This document shows positions 42,004 to 53,814 of a stretch of 64,000 bases of DNA, piece after piece. This stretch comes from Entophlyctis helioformis. Its lineage: Eukaryota > Chytridiomycota > Chytridiomycetes > Chytridiales > Chytriomycetaceae. The position numbers and the translations under genes were made by a program. The DNA lies in NCBI GenBank assembly GCA_025526915.1, contig JAHLKH010000035.1, positions 62,001 to 126,000 on the forward strand, in the 5' to 3' direction. A model generated the notes under the pieces. That model saw only the letters and a list, made by a program, of their open reading frames with translations, was not told the DNA's origin and did no database searches. Position 1 is the stretch's first letter; each line of letters opens with the position of its first letter.

Positions 42004-45000
42004 CTACTCCTCGTCACTGTCCTCCTCGTCATCCTCGTCGTCATCCTCGTCCTCGTCGTCGTCATCGCTGTCCTCTTCAGCCTCCTGCAGCCACGTCACA
42101 AACGGCTCAACCCACTTGCGCAGCCGTCCGAGCCCGTCGTCGCTGGCGGCAGGCAGGCCGGCGTACCACCTGAGCACCACGTCCTCCTCGAGCACCTCAA
42201 TGTCGTACAGGAAGCGCACAATAAACACAAACGCCTTGCCGCGCGTGGCGGGAGCCGACATGCAGAACTTGGATACGACGCCAATGAGGTGCAGCTGGTC
42301 GGCCGACGAGTGCGTGAACTTGGCCATGAGCGGGCCCCAGCGCGCGATGATGGCCGACGTCGACGCCGCCGGCTTGGCCGTGTCGATGCGCGCGAGAATC
42401 GCCGGGAGCACCGTGTCGCGCAGGTCGGCAAACGTGATGTTCATGGCCATCTTGAGCGTGTTGAGCTCGAGGGCGGCAATGTCCACCGTGTGGTTCTCGG
42501 CAAACGCGCGCTCGATCGTCTGGTGCACCTCGGACACCCAGTCTGGCACCCCCAACACAACAGCCGGCGACATGTTAGGCGATGATCGAGAGGGGGAGAT
42601 GAAAGAGGCAGCGGCATGAACAACAGCATGTGCGGCGTGTCATGGCAGACACTCACCCGTCTCGTCTTCGTCGTCGCTCTGGGCACCCGTCTGGTCGCCG
42701 TCCGTGTCGGCAGCAGACTCTTCCGCCTCGGCTGCCTTGTTTCGTCGTAGCCTACGCATCCCCGCCAACGCCGGATCCAGCACGTCAGCCATGGCAACCA
42801 AGGACACGTGAAATGCCCACATCGACACCAAAACTCACCCAGGTATCCAGCAGCAACATTGCGGACATCTATGTCGTCATCGTCGTCCTCGTCGTCAACA
42901 TACACAAAGCCGACTGCATCATCGCCAAGGAAGCAGTCCGTGCTCTGCACCTCGTCGTCTGCCAAAACTAAGGGTGAGTCCAAACACGGCGTCCATCTGC
43001 ACCGCACATTGCCGCACATACCATCGCGGTGGGGTGTCTGGGTTGGGCTGTCCGTGTCAGACAGGTAGTCGTCTTCCTCCTTCTCGAGAGATATCTTGGT
43101 ATGCGGCGGCACAACCACATCAGGACCCACAACAACCTGCAGGGTCATCCAACGCATCACGATGCGTGCATGTCAGCAAGAATGCGTATGCCGCAGTGTC
43201 TGGTGACGCGGGCTGCCACTCTTACATTGTCGCCCAGAACGCATCCCTTGCTGAGCACGACATTGTCCTTGATAACCACGCCACTGCCAATGATGCACTT
43301 TGTGATCTCGCAGTGGTCGCCAATGGTCACATCGTCGAGCATGTACGACTGCTCGATCCACACGTCCTCGCCTAGTCGCCAGGCATCGCACGCCATCCAC
43401 GTCAGCCTCAAGCCGCCGTTTGGACCGTGCCGGCCCACAGCAGTCACGCTTACCAATAGTGCAGTTGCGGCCAATGACGGCCGTCTGGATGACCGTGTCC
43501 TTGCCAACGACCGTGTTGCGGCCAATCGTCACCTTCTCCCTCAGCTCCGTCGACCTGCCGCACACACAGAATACTTTCGAGTGAGCAGCAATTTAACAGC
43601 GCGTGATCAGACGGGCATTTCCCGCTGCGTACCCATCCAGTGTGACTTGCTCCTTGTAAATATAGGGCCGAGTGTGGCGGTAAAGCTCCTTGCCAGTGAA
43701 GCTGTTGTCCGGCACGAGCGGATATGTCCAACGAGCCATGATATCCTTGCTGATGACACCCCAGCTCGTCAGCAAACATCCGTGTCGTTTCCCAACCACA
43801 GCAGCCCGTGCCTCACCTGACAGCATCGTACATCTGCGGCGTCGACACGCGCGCAGCATAACCCTCCTCCAGCACGTGCGTGAAAATGGTCTTGCCAAGC
43901 AGATCCGACTCGAGAATGCCGCGCAGAAAGTCGCGACGGATGTCCTGGTAATCAAAGTTTTCCGTAAACAGTGCCGGCACCTGTCTCGACCAGCCAGACC
44001 CCACACATCCCATTTGCCGCCGCGATCAGTCCCAAGGCATGTCCAATGCCATACGATGCCATACCACGACATGCCTGCGAATGCGGCACTCACCTCGATG
44101 GAGCAGATGTCGATCTGGCAGTCAATGAGATCGTTTCGAACGAGCACCTCGTCGTGCGCCTTGAAGATCTGCGGGTCGAGCTTGACCTTGCGCTTGACAG
44201 GATACCGCGCAGACGACTCGTAGTGCACACATTCGTTGGTCTTGGCATCCAGCACAAACAGCTCCTCTTCGCCGCGCGTGCTGTAAAATCATCATTGACA
44301 TGGACGTGGACGTGGCGGTCCATCGCGTGTGTGAGCGATCTCCAGTCCCACCAAGCCAGCACGCCACATTTGCGGGGCATATGGATATAAAAAGCATGGA
44401 CCACACGCACCGTGTCGGATGGTTGGGCGACGCCTGGCGCATGAGCATGGTCATGATGGCATTCTTGTCCTTGAGCCGCCTGGCCTTGTGCTCCTCAATG
44501 GCCGCGGTCAGGTTGACATTGGACACGACATCGCCGCTCACGAGCACAAAGTCGGACTCGAGCACCTGCTTGGCGTCCAGGTCGCGGAGCACGTCGCCCA
44601 TGCTGCGCAGCTGCTGCGATACGATGACGGAGACGGTGGGCAGCACGGACTTGCCCCACCGCGACGATCTGTGCACGCCGGTTGTTGTTGTTGTGTGGTG
44701 GTGGTGTGGTGGTGGCCCTTGAGTCAGTCGATGCGCTCAGGCATGCAGACATGCAGACATGCATGCATGCAGGCAGACGCCCACGCAGGCAGGCAGGCAC
44801 CCACTTGATGTACTGCTTGATCTGGTCGGAATGGCTGCAGCACACCACAAAGACCTCCTGCACGCCCGACGTGGCCAGCAGCTCGAGCGTGTACTCGATC
44901 AGCGGCACGTTGACAAGCGGCAGCAGGCACTGCGAGTGCCGGGCGTTGGTGCGTTGGTGCGTTGGTGGTGCGTTGGTGGTGCGTTGTTGGCGTGCGGGCA

Positions 45001-45366
45001 TGCAGCCGTCAGTTGGGCAGTTGGAAAGCATGGCAGCCGGGCAGCCAGGCCGAGCAGACTCACTCTCGGCGTCTTGAGCGTCAGCGGACGGAAGCGGCGG
45101 TTGAAGCTGTCGGCAACGACGACTGCGCGCAGGATCTGCCGGTTGGACGGGGCCGGTGGTCAGCATGCAAGCGTGCGGTTGTATGCGTGCGGTTGTATGC
45201 GTGCGTGTGCGTGTGTGTGCACAAGCGTGCACAGCGCAGACGGCTGATAGGCGACGGCGGCGGCATGCAGCAGGCAGGCAGCGAGCGTGTGCACCTCTTC
45301 GGGCGCCAGGTTGCCCTTGTTGCCGCTGGCCTGCGGGCCTGCGTTGGCGGCCTGCTTGGGTGGCAT
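42004..45366 (-). CDS. GCD6: Translation initiation factor eIF2B subunit epsilon (Gcd6)
   Basis: The start [12 protein letters not shown] leads by splicing to [40 protein letters not shown] and [14 protein letters not shown], the nucleotidyltransferase-like domain. Next is the left-handed beta-helix of I-patch hexapeptides ([53 protein letters not shown]). The C-terminal HEAT-like W2 domain holds the GEF motif [13 protein letters not shown] and the aromatic-acidic box [19 protein letters not shown]. More than ten GT-AG introns are present and the frames connect well. eIF2B-epsilon is the catalytic subunit that exchanges GDP for GTP on eIF2, the target of the integrated stress response. It is divergent from protoporphyrinogen oxidase by 103 bases. 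Confidence 0.93.
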
Positions 45367-45469
45367 GTGTCGGTGCGGTTGTTCCTTGGCCTGCAAACAT
45401 AAACTAACAAATTTAACCACTTGAACTAACACCAACTACCAACTTGAACTACCAACCAACAACCGCAGA

Positions 45470-47257
45470 ATGCCCAAGTCGGTCGTGGTTGTCGGCGCAG
45501 GCGTCGCTGGCCTGTCGGCCGCGTGGTTCCTCAAGCAGCACGCCGCCCGCCACGCCCTCGACCTGGCCGTCACCGTCGTCGAGCGCGCGCATCGCATCGG
45601 CGGCTGGGTGCAGACCGAGCGCTCGTCATCGTCGCCATCGTCGTCGTCGCCCATCGTCGTCATTGGGCTCGGCCGATGCAGACTCGCATCTGCTCGAGCT
45701 CGGCCCGCGCACGCTGCGGCCCGTCGGCCGGCCCGGCCACTCGACGCTTGAAATGGTACCAAAGCCACGATCTCCACTCTGTCGCCTTGCTCTTGCCTGA
45801 TCGTCCCTGATCGCCCCTGATCGCCATGCCATGCCATGCCATGCCATGCGGCAGGTGTACCGCCTCGGCCTCGAGTCGCAGGTCCAGATCGTGCCCAAGA
45901 CGTCCGTCGCTGCCAAGAACAGATTCGTGTACTTTGACGGCAGACTCAACATGCTGCCGTCCAGCCTGGCCGGCCTCCTCACATCGCGCGAGCCCGTGCT
46001 CAAGGGCATCCTCGCGTCCCTCATCGCCGAGCCCTTCCGCCCGCGTGCACCTGGCGCACAGGCCGCCGACGAATCCATTGCGCAGTTTGTCGAGCGTCGG
46101 CTGGGCCGCAATGTGGCTGACAACCTGGTGTCGGCCATCGTGCACGGCATCTACGCCGGCAACATCGACACGCTCAGTGTGCGGTCCACCCTCAACGCCC
46201 TGTGGAAACTCGAGCACCAGTATGGATCCATTACTGCCGGTGTGCTCATGTCGGCATTCGCCGCTGCGAGCCCTGCGTCCGTGCCGGCCGGATCGTCGCG
46301 GTACCAGGCAGAGGTCGCTGCTGCTGACGCTGATTTCACGAGGCTGCTGGCAGAGGACGCGGATGTCGGCGCATTCATTGCTGGCATCGCCAAGAACGCC
46401 AGCATCTATTCGTTCAAGGGCGGACTGCAGACTCTGACGGATCGTCTGGCTGAGCGCGTGCGCGAGCTCGGTGTGGCCATCGTGCATGAGGGATGCACAG
46501 GCATCCACGTTCCGTCCAACACATCATCGGCAGACGCCAAGTCAAAGGTGGTCTTCCATCCATCTCAGTCGCATCCGTCTGCTTCACGCTCCTAACATGC
46601 ATGGCATGGCATGGCACACAGATCACCCTGGCCAACAAGACCGTCATTGAGGCAGATCGTGTCGTGTCGGCAGTGCCGTCTGCCGAACTCAGCCGCCTGC
46701 TTGCGCCATGCACCATCACGCCGCTCCTTGCCCACAATCCATCCGTCACGGTCGGTGTCGTCAATCTGGTGTACAAGGGCACAGACAACCTCCCTGTGCA
46801 AGGATTCGGCTACCTCGTTCCGCGCTCTCAGACCCACACCACCGACATCATCGGCTGCATCTTCGACTCGTGTGCCCTGCCCGACCAGGCGACCGCGCCG
46901 GGCTACACGCGTCTCACCGCCATGATGGGCGGCCACCTCTTCACATCAAAGTTTGGCCATCCCGACACGGTGTCGCCTGACCGCCTCACCGACACGGCCG
47001 TGCGCAGCATCGCGTCGCATCTGGGCATCCCGGCGTCGCGGCTCGCCTTGAGCCGAGCGTCCATCCATCGCGACTGTATTCCGCAGTACATGGTCGGCCA
47101 TGCGCAACGGATGGAGTCGGTTCACGAGTACCTCACGGGCGACCTGAATGGGCGGCTTAGCGTTGTCGGATCGTCGTACGAGGGTGTGGGTGTCAATGAC
47201 TGTGTCCATGGATCACGAGTCGCTGCTACGCGTATCGTCAAGTCACTTGTGCAATGA
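45470..47257 (+). CDS. HEM14: Protoporphyrinogen oxidase
   Basis: MPKSVVVVGAGVAGLSAAWF is the FAD dinucleotide-binding start. HLLELGPRTLRPVG follows after a Ser-rich stretch (family: ELGPRTLR). Further exons carry VYFDGRLNMLPSSL, IVHGIYAGNIDTLSVRST (family: HGVFAGDxxxLS), FKGGLQTLTDRL, and the C-terminal GRLSVVGSSYEGVGVNDCVH, the final FAD motif. A one-base frame change lies in the Ser-codon run near 45650; other joins are GT-AG in phase 0. It oxidises protoporphyrinogen IX to protoporphyrin IX in haem synthesis at the mitochondrial inner membrane. The first intron contains ATGCC pentanucleotide repeats. Confidence 0.92.
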
Positions 47258-47468
47258 ACCATCTTGCTCATGCCCATGTATTGCTCGTGTCTGTCCAAGT
47301 TGTCTGTGTGTGTGTGCAAGTGATTGGATGAACAAATGAAGGCATGTCTGCAGTGATGGTAGTGATGGTACACAAGACGTGTATTGTCGACTGTAAAAAC
47401 TATAGAAAATAGGGCCATAATAGAGAGAAGAGTGCCAGACGGATCCACACAAAAACCACGGGTGTGGT

Positions 47469-49651
47469 TTACAGGTTCTCGAGGAGCCAGACACCGTCGT
47501 CCTGGCGGACAACCAGGCGGCGGTGGAAGCCGGCGATCTTGTCGTGGGCAACGACAATGCACGTCACGCCGCGGGCAAACAGCTTGGCAAACAGGCGGGC
47601 CTCGACGTCGGCGGGGAGGGCAGACGTGGGCTCGTCGAGGAGGGCAAAGGCAGGTGCCTGGTACAGCACACGCGCAATGGCAAGACGCTGCTGCTCACCG
47701 GCCGAGAGGGCGAGGGCGAGCTCCTTGTTGACGGTGGGCTTCTGGTTGGGGTAAAGGGTGCCGGCGGCCTCGCGCTCGAGGAGATACTCGATCTCGGCGT
47801 CCTTGAACGCCTGCACGAGCTTGGCCTCGTCAATGGGCGACTCGGCGAGCGTGGCCGGGTAGACAATCTGCTCACGGAGCGAGGCGCCGCAAGCAAAGTA
47901 GGGCTTCTGCGGGACAAAGAGGGCCGGGGTGGTGGCGGCGTCCGGGAAGACGATCGAGCCGGCCTCGGTCTCGTGCGAGTTCCACAGACCGGCGAGCACG
48001 CGGAGGAACGACGACTTGCCGCAGCCCGACGGGCCCATGATGAGCATGTGCTCGTGGCGCTTGAACGTGAGCGACAGGTGCGACATGACCGCGTCGCCGG
48101 CAGGCGTCGAGAACGACAGGTCCGTGACCACAATGGCGTCCTTGTCGGCGGCAGACTCGCCCGAGACCGACGACAGCGGGGTGCGAGCGACGCGGGCAGC
48201 CTTGGCGCAGACGCCTCGTCGGACGCCTCGATCAGCTGGCTCATACGTGCCGTGTAACCGTACAGGTCAGAGATCTTCTCGGCAAGGTCAGACACCTTGG
48301 TGAACTGCGAGATAAGGTACAGGGCCATGGACGTGTTGAGCGACACAATCGTCGACACGGCGAACGGGTCCTCGGCCGAGATGGCGTCGTACTTGCCGCG
48401 CATGATGGGGATCGAGATGGCAATGTACGAGATGATCGAGCCAAAGTACGAGATGAACGTCGTGACAAACTTGAGCGGTGCCTGGAAGACAAACACCCAG
48501 AACTGCCACGTGAGCACCGTCTCGAGCGAGCCGTTGATCTGGTTGAGCTCGCGCTGAGCACCGCCCATAAAGGCGATGCCCTCGGCGTTGGTGCGTGCGC
48601 GGACGTGGAGGTAACGGAAGTTGCCCTCGGCGAGCTCGCGCTGGAAGATGCGCGGGAACACGGGCTGGATGAAGACACGGCAGATGAAGAGCGTGGCGGC
48701 AAAGAAGCCGTAGAAGATGGCGGGGCCGGTCGAGTCGTTGATCTCGGTGAGCTTGATGGTGTAGTAGACGATCAGAGCGGGGGTGATGACGAGACCCTCG
48801 ATGATGACGCGGACCTGCAGAGCGGGGAGAGGCATGGGATGGAAGGGCGTGGGATGGAAGGGCGTGGGATGGGATGGCAGGAAGAGGTGGTCAGTATTGG
48901 TGCACACGCAGCAGGCATTGGCATCGGATGGCATTGGATGGCATTGGATGGCGATGGCGGCGGCCAGTGAGTCACCGTCTGTTCTTGCGATCAAGTGATT
49001 GCAAGAAAAAAAGTGCCAGCCAACAAAGCCATGTGACAGCAACCAACGCATGCCAACAGACAGACAGCAACGGCAGCCCAATTCAACCAGGGACAAGCCA
49101 GCAGAGAGCGCACTCACAGAGTCGACAAAGACGGCAATGTCCTGCGTGATGCGCTGGTCAGGGTTGTCAAGATCGTGGCGGACGACAGCAAGCTGGAACA
49201 GGTTCGACGCCGAGATGTAGCCGGCCTGGAGGGCAACCGAGAGCTGGCGACGGGCATAGACCGAGAACCAGCCGGCGATAAAGTGGTTGATGGCGATGAT
49301 GAGCGAGATGAGCAGGAAGTTGAGGGTGCCCTTGCGCACGTTGTAGTCGAAGCCGGCCTGGTCCTTGTTGCCGAGCACCGTGTAAAACTCCGAGATGACC
49401 GCAAAGACGTCGGTGACGAGGTACTCGTACACGGATGTGAAGCCGATGAGGAGCAAGTACAGGACGATCGACTGCCACGACGAGAACATGATGCGGATCA
49501 GGCGGAGGGTGCGCATGAACATGCGCTGCGAGGGGCCGGCAACCGGGCGGTACGAGAAGAAGGGGCTCTTGGCGGCGTGGGCGGCAGCGCCGGCAGCGGC
49601 AGCTGCAGCGGCAGGCGCAGTGGCATCGACGGCGGTCTTGACGTCGGTCAT
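47469..49651 (-). CDS. Peroxisomal-type (ABCD family) ABC half-transporter
   Basis: An Ala-rich N-terminus precedes a six-helix membrane domain (IVLYLLLIGFTSVYEYLVTD, LISLIIAINHFIAGWFSVYA) with the ABCD signature NPDQRITQDI. The nucleotide-binding domain follows: Walker A MGPSGCGKSSFLRVLAGLW, Q-loop VPQKPYF, signature LSAGEQQRLAIARVLY (Ala in place of the usual Gly) and Walker B FALLDEPTSAL. One intron lies between AVFVDS and VRVIIEGLVI. A one-base frame change near 48205 separates the membrane and ATPase parts. ABCD proteins dimerise and import acyl-CoA or related substrates into peroxisomes; ABCD4-like members act at lysosomes. Substrate cannot be inferred here. Confidence 0.88.
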
Positions 49652-50474
49652 GGCGAGATGGCTGCCGGGCGAGGGCGGAATGGCCGCTTGTTTTAAGGCG
49701 GCGCTCCAAGTGCGAGCGTGTGACGGCGGCGAGTGCACAGCGCGCAGCGTCGTCGGCGCTCTTTGCGCTTTTCGCGATACTCGCCGGATGCAAATTTGCG
49801 GCGGTTTGTGCCGATGGGCGGCGGATGTTGGCGGATGTCGGGCGGCTGATCTGCGACCGCAAGTGGATTTGTCAGCAATGCGCTGTGCACCCTTGTGCCG
49901 CTGGCTGGCTGGCTGGCTGCTGCTGTCGCTCCACGGCTCGCTGCGGCACCTCCATGGCCAGCACGGTGTGATCCGCTGGGCATCATCCACGACTGCGTGT
50001 CGTCACCCATGACTGCGCAGACGCTCCACGCTCTTCCAGGCTTGGCGTCGCTGTTCTGTGTGTTGCAGACAAGGCTCGCGAGTTGCTGTTATCACATGGT
50101 GCGTGTCGGCTTGCTTAGTCAGCAACTGTTCATGCATTGCGCCGCCGACGCTCTCTGTCCTGCACGCAGCGCAGTCGGTGTGTCCAGCCTGGGAATCCTG
50201 CCTTGGACTGTCCGTCTGGCTGCAGTCTGGCCTGCCAGTCTGTCTTGCAGTCTGTCTTGCGAGTCTGGCTGTTGCCTCGCCATGTGGCGCAGGACACTTG
50301 CCAAAGCAGCCCGTTGAGTCCACCACAAGACTGCTTCTCTGCCCGGCCGACCACGCTGCCACGGCTGTGGTGATCGCCAACCGTCGGGTCCATTACGTAA
50401 GGCGGCTCAACGGCTGCCACTTTATATCTCACTCTCGCACTCCACTTTCTTACACACACTGACTGTCTGGCACA

Positions 50475-50544
50475 CTGACTGACTGGCTGACTGGCTGACT
50501 AAACTGACTGACTGACTGACTGACTGACTGACTGACTGACTGAC
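50475..50544 (+). repeat. (GACT)n tetranucleotide repeat
   Basis: Near-perfect GACT units, slightly interrupted in the first 30 bases. Confidence 0.95.
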
Positions 50545-50805
50545 AGATCCACGCTTGAGACGGCGAGAAGCAGCTCGTCAAGCACTCTTGCACACTGCGA
50601 GTGTGTGATGGCGGCGTGTGAGATGGCGATCGGTTGCTGGGCATCGTTCTCACTGTGGATGATCTTGCCATGCTGGACTGCACTGTAGTACACACGATCG
50701 TCGCACACCACGGCACGCTTTGGCTGGACGATCGGCTGTCCTTGCAGTCCATGCCGCGTTGCATCAACACGCAGGCAGCCAGAGCGTGTCGTGCTGTCCA
50801 GCAGT
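50545..50805 (-). CDS. Possible exon of an unrecognised gene
   Basis: The minus-strand frame reads LLDSTTRSGCLRVDATRHGL, then AVVCDDRVYYSAVQHGKI and SHAAITHSQCARVLDELLLA, a balanced composition unlike the shadow frames around it. It runs downstream into the GACT repeat (VSQSVSQ) and upstream meets a stop at about 50830. If it is coding, it is an internal exon or a decayed gene; no start or splice partners were identified. Unrecognised. Confidence 0.2.
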
Positions 50806-51606
50806 TTGTTGTGCGATGATCGTGTCCAGCCATCTCACAGCCGACAGTCGCCACCATCGTCCGTCCAGGGCAGCAAGGACGGTGTCCAACAAGCAAGCGA
50901 TCGCCCACAGACAGACCGCGCTCGTGTCCAGATGCATCGAGACCGCATCGCGATACGGCATGGACGTCGCCAGCAAGGCTGGACGGCTTCCTGTTTAATT
51001 GCCATGGCTCGCCACAAGCCACACACCACGATCGATCTGCCAGCGGATTTGGCTGTGATGGGACACCAATTTTCAAGGGCCGGCACAGTTGGAGTGGCGA
51101 CATGACTAAGCACGGTCGAGCTGCTCAGTGGGCAGCCGTGGACAGACTCGAGGGATCACAGCGGCACGACGCTCAGCAGTGATGCCATGGCTGCGTGCGT
51201 CGATGGCAAGTCGGGCTCGTCGTGGACACCAACAGGCAGTCTGTGGACAGACCAAGACTGCTTTGGGGAGGTGCACGGACAAGCAGCAACTGTGGGCAGC
51301 CAAAGAGGATGCGGGTTCGAGCAGGATGGAAGACGCACACGGTAGGATACACGGTGGGACGCACTGGCAGCAGCAGCAGCGAGACTGACAGCCAGATGGA
51401 CAGACACGGCGTCTGATTACGCGTCATTATGTAATCAGCCATGGAATGAAGCGAGCATCAACAGAGCACGGCCGTTGGAGCAGCGCAGTGGCATGGCAGG
51501 AGTGTCAAACGAGCATGCACGGACAGCATGCATGCGTGGCAGAGCGATGGCGGACATTGTCTGGTTTGGCAAAACGACAGCAGGCAGTCGCAGGGGGCAA
51601 AAGGAG

Positions 51607-51679
51607 TGGAGGACCTGGGCATTGATCCCAGTGCCTCTCGCATGCTAAGCGAGCGCTCTACCATTTGAGCTAGACCCCC
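51607..51679 (-). tRNA. tRNA-Ala (anticodon AGC)
   Basis: A 73-nt cloverleaf without intron. Acceptor GGGGGTC pairs with GTCCTCC, including the G3:U70 wobble that AlaRS recognises. D-arm GCTC...GAGC, anticodon stem CTCGC/GCGAG with loop TTAGCAT, and T-stem CTGGG/CCCAG are present; discriminator A. The A-box fits TAGCTCAAATGG. Oddities are a T6-T67 mismatch in the acceptor stem and a T-loop of ATCAATG, with A at position 54 instead of the near-universal T. It may be a slightly diverged gene copy. Confidence 0.88.
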
Positions 51680-52315
51680 TTCCTGTCCAAAAATCGGCTT
51701 GTGCCACTATGAACATTTGCTGCAGTTCAAAGTGGGAACGGATGGAAGTTGCGTTGAATGCATTGGTTGTTGCATTGGCCGTTGGTCGTCAGGCGCATGG
51801 TGCTGGAATGCTGAGCATGGCGAGTGCAAACATTCGTGATTGAGATCATTGCAGAGACTCCTTGTGGTCATGAGCACAGCCTGACGATCCACAAATCTGT
51901 CTTGAGCGAGTGCCTTGCTGCAGCGACACTCGGTCAACACGGCAGTCTGGTTCTTTGAGCCTGCTCCTTCATGGATTATGCTGCTTCAATCCAAGTACGT
52001 CCCACGAGCCATGGCACAGTCTCGTTGGCAACCATCTCACAGGACCACTGCCCTACAGCGTGCTGCTTGTGTTCCCAGAACTCAGACTGGATCATCCAAA
52101 GTGACGCTTGCAGCAAGTCTGCTCAACCCACCACAGCCAGCCCATCTGTTCCGCATTGTATGCTTCCGCCAAGAGCCAGTTCCCATGCCATGCCCACCAC
52201 ACTGAGCACCATGACATGCCGTGTCGGTGCATGTGTGTTGCGATGGCCCTTGTTGGACAGGCGCGTTGTGTGGATCTTGTCCTCACAGCCGCTTGCTCGC
52301 TTTGTGGCTTTGACA
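51680..52315. other. Upstream region of ankyrin copy C
   Basis: From about 51995 the sequence resembles the regions upstream of ankyrin copies A and B (CACTGCCCTACAGCGTG, GTGACGCTTGCAGCAAGTC, GTGGATCTTGTCCTCACAGCC). The frame of the protein stays open back to 51971 without a convincing start, so part of this could be an additional coding segment or a 5' leader. Confidence 0.5.
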
Positions 52316-53812
52316 ATGCAGTCGACGGACAACGCAGAGGCAGCAGCAGCAGCAGCCAGCGACGAGCATGTGAGCCGTCTGCAGAGCCAGCTGCAGAGCA
52401 CAGCCGAGCAGGCCGTTGGAGTGAGCAGCAGCCAAGCTGTCGAGCCAGGACAGCCAGCAGCAACGTCAGCAACGACCGCACAGCCAGGCGTGCCTCGCTA
52501 TGTGGTGCCGCCAGCCACCGGCGACCTTGCATACGGACGCAGCCACTGGGACCGCAAGCCCGCCGAGATCCACGCCATGATCCTCAAGCACGCTGGCCCT
52601 CTCACTCGCTTCCTGTGCGGACTGCTCGGCGACAAGGACACACTCGACGAAGCGACCGAGCTGGAGCTGTGGATCGAAGCGTTCAGGATGGACTGGCAGG
52701 GCGATCTGGATCTGCTGCCTGACGCCAACCTGACGGCCGGCAACGGGCTGCTCCTCGCACACTCTCGCTCCATGTACAACCGTCTCTGCAAGCGCTTTCC
52801 TCAATACACCGAGCGATACTATGAAAGAGAGGACGACTACTCCAACGACTACCACCTATCGTTCGATGTCACTATTTTTGACAGCCACCGGCTGCTTCTC
52901 ATTCCCATGTGGCAGGGCTGGCTCGATCTGCTCGACTTTTTGTATCCGATCGCACTCGCTCGCATTGCCATCCGCTTTGGATGCCTCGATCTGCTCAAGC
53001 ATCTCGACGACAAGTACAGCACGCTCCAAGACTGGATGGCCAAGCAAGATGTGACAAGCGACTACTGGCATGAAGCCGTTGATCAAGCAGCGAGCGATGG
53101 ACACCTCGATGTTATGCAGTACCTGTTTGATCTCGGTGTGACGGGATGCACGACGTGGGCCATGGACATCGCGGCGTATGGCGGCCATCTGCATGTCGTC
53201 AAGTGGCTCCATACCAACCGGACGGAGGGATGCACAGCGTATGCGATGAATTATGCGGCTGAGGACGGCCATCTGCATGTCGTCAAGTGGCTGCATGCCA
53301 ACAGGACGGAAGGATGCACGACTGTTGCCATGGACAAGGCGGCTGGTAACGGCCACTTGCACGTGCTGCAGTGGCTGCATGCCAACAGGGCGGAAGGTTG
53401 CACGGCAAAGGCAATGGATAAGGCGGCTGCCAACGGGCATCTGCATGTAATCAAGTGGCTCCACGAGACACGCGGCGAAGGGTTTCCACCTTGGGCACTG
53501 GGTGCCGCCATCAGCCGGGGACACGTGGACGTTGTCAAGTACATGCACTCCACAGGCGGCCGCGCATCAAGTGGTGCTGTTAGGTCTGCAGCCAGTACTG
53601 GCAACGCCGAGATGCTGCAGCATTTGTTGGAGTGCGGATACGCGGTTGACCTCGAGGCACTCAACGACGCCACGACTACCGAGATCGTTGATATTCTCCT
53701 TGGCAGCCTCACACTCGATCAGGCGCAGGCACTGCTTGCAGAAGCAAGACAAGTAGATGACGCCGACCAGACCACCATCGAGGACTCGAGTCGGCAATCA
53801 AGCAAATGCTAA
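52316..53812 (+). CDS. F-box-like header plus ankyrin-repeat protein (copy C, intact)
   Basis: An uninterrupted 498-codon reading frame. Residues 1-60 are acidic/Gln-rich. Residues 75-105 resemble an F-box (WDRKPAEIHAMILKHAGPL). About residues 215-445 form seven or so ankyrin repeats of the WLH type (GHLHVVKWLHANRTEGCTT), with near-identical units at 290-390. The C-terminus ends in a helix (LLGSLTLDQAQALLAEARQ). F-box/ankyrin proteins commonly act as substrate adaptors of SCF ubiquitin ligases; that role is inferred. Two further family members or pieces lie at 19922-21310 and 27185-27530. The intact frame contrasts with the broken copy A. A LINE reverse-transcriptase fragment lies antisense immediately downstream. 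Confidence 0.85.
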   Translation: MQSTDNAEAAAAAASDEHVSRLQSQLQSTAEQAVGVSSSQAVEPGQPAATSATTAQPGVPRYVVPPATGDLAYGRSHWDRKPAEIHAMILKHAGPLTRFLCGLLGDKDTLDEATELELWIEAFRMDWQGDLDLLPDANLTAGNGLLLAHSRSMYNRLCKRFPQYTERYYEREDDYSNDYHLSFDVTIFDSHRLLLIPMWQGWLDLLDFLYPIALARIAIRFGCLDLLKHLDDKYSTLQDWMAKQDVTSDYWHEAVDQAASDGHLDVMQYLFDLGVTGCTTWAMDIAAYGGHLHVVKWLHTNRTEGCTAYAMNYAAEDGHLHVVKWLHANRTEGCTTVAMDKAAGNGHLHVLQWLHANRAEGCTAKAMDKAAANGHLHVIKWLHETRGEGFPPWALGAAISRGHVDVVKYMHSTGGRASSGAVRSAASTGNAEMLQHLLECGYAVDLEALNDATTTEIVDILLGSLTLDQAQALLAEARQVDDADQTTIEDSSRQSSKC

Positions 53813-53814
53813 AG

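Larger units (their letters stand above)
49652..51606. other. Gene-poor spacer with repeats and possible ORF pieces
   Basis: No recognisable protein domain was found. Contents: the ABCD upstream region, a GACT-type tandem repeat, a minus-strand open piece with coding-like composition (see separate entry), a TATAAAG on the minus strand near 50420, and a near-perfect 8-bp inverted repeat CTGATTAC/GTAATCAG at 51414-51439. A 30-base plus-strand piece after TGTTGCAG reads KARELLLSHGAC, which resembles an ankyrin helix, but no neighbouring exons support it. Confidence 0.5.

Noticed and set aside
50003..50392. Minus-strand frame downstream of a TATAAAG, starting at MDPTVGDHHS or MAITTAVAAW
   Set aside because: Polar low-complexity composition (RQTARQTGRPDCSQTD) with no homology signal. 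Not strong enough to list as a gene.
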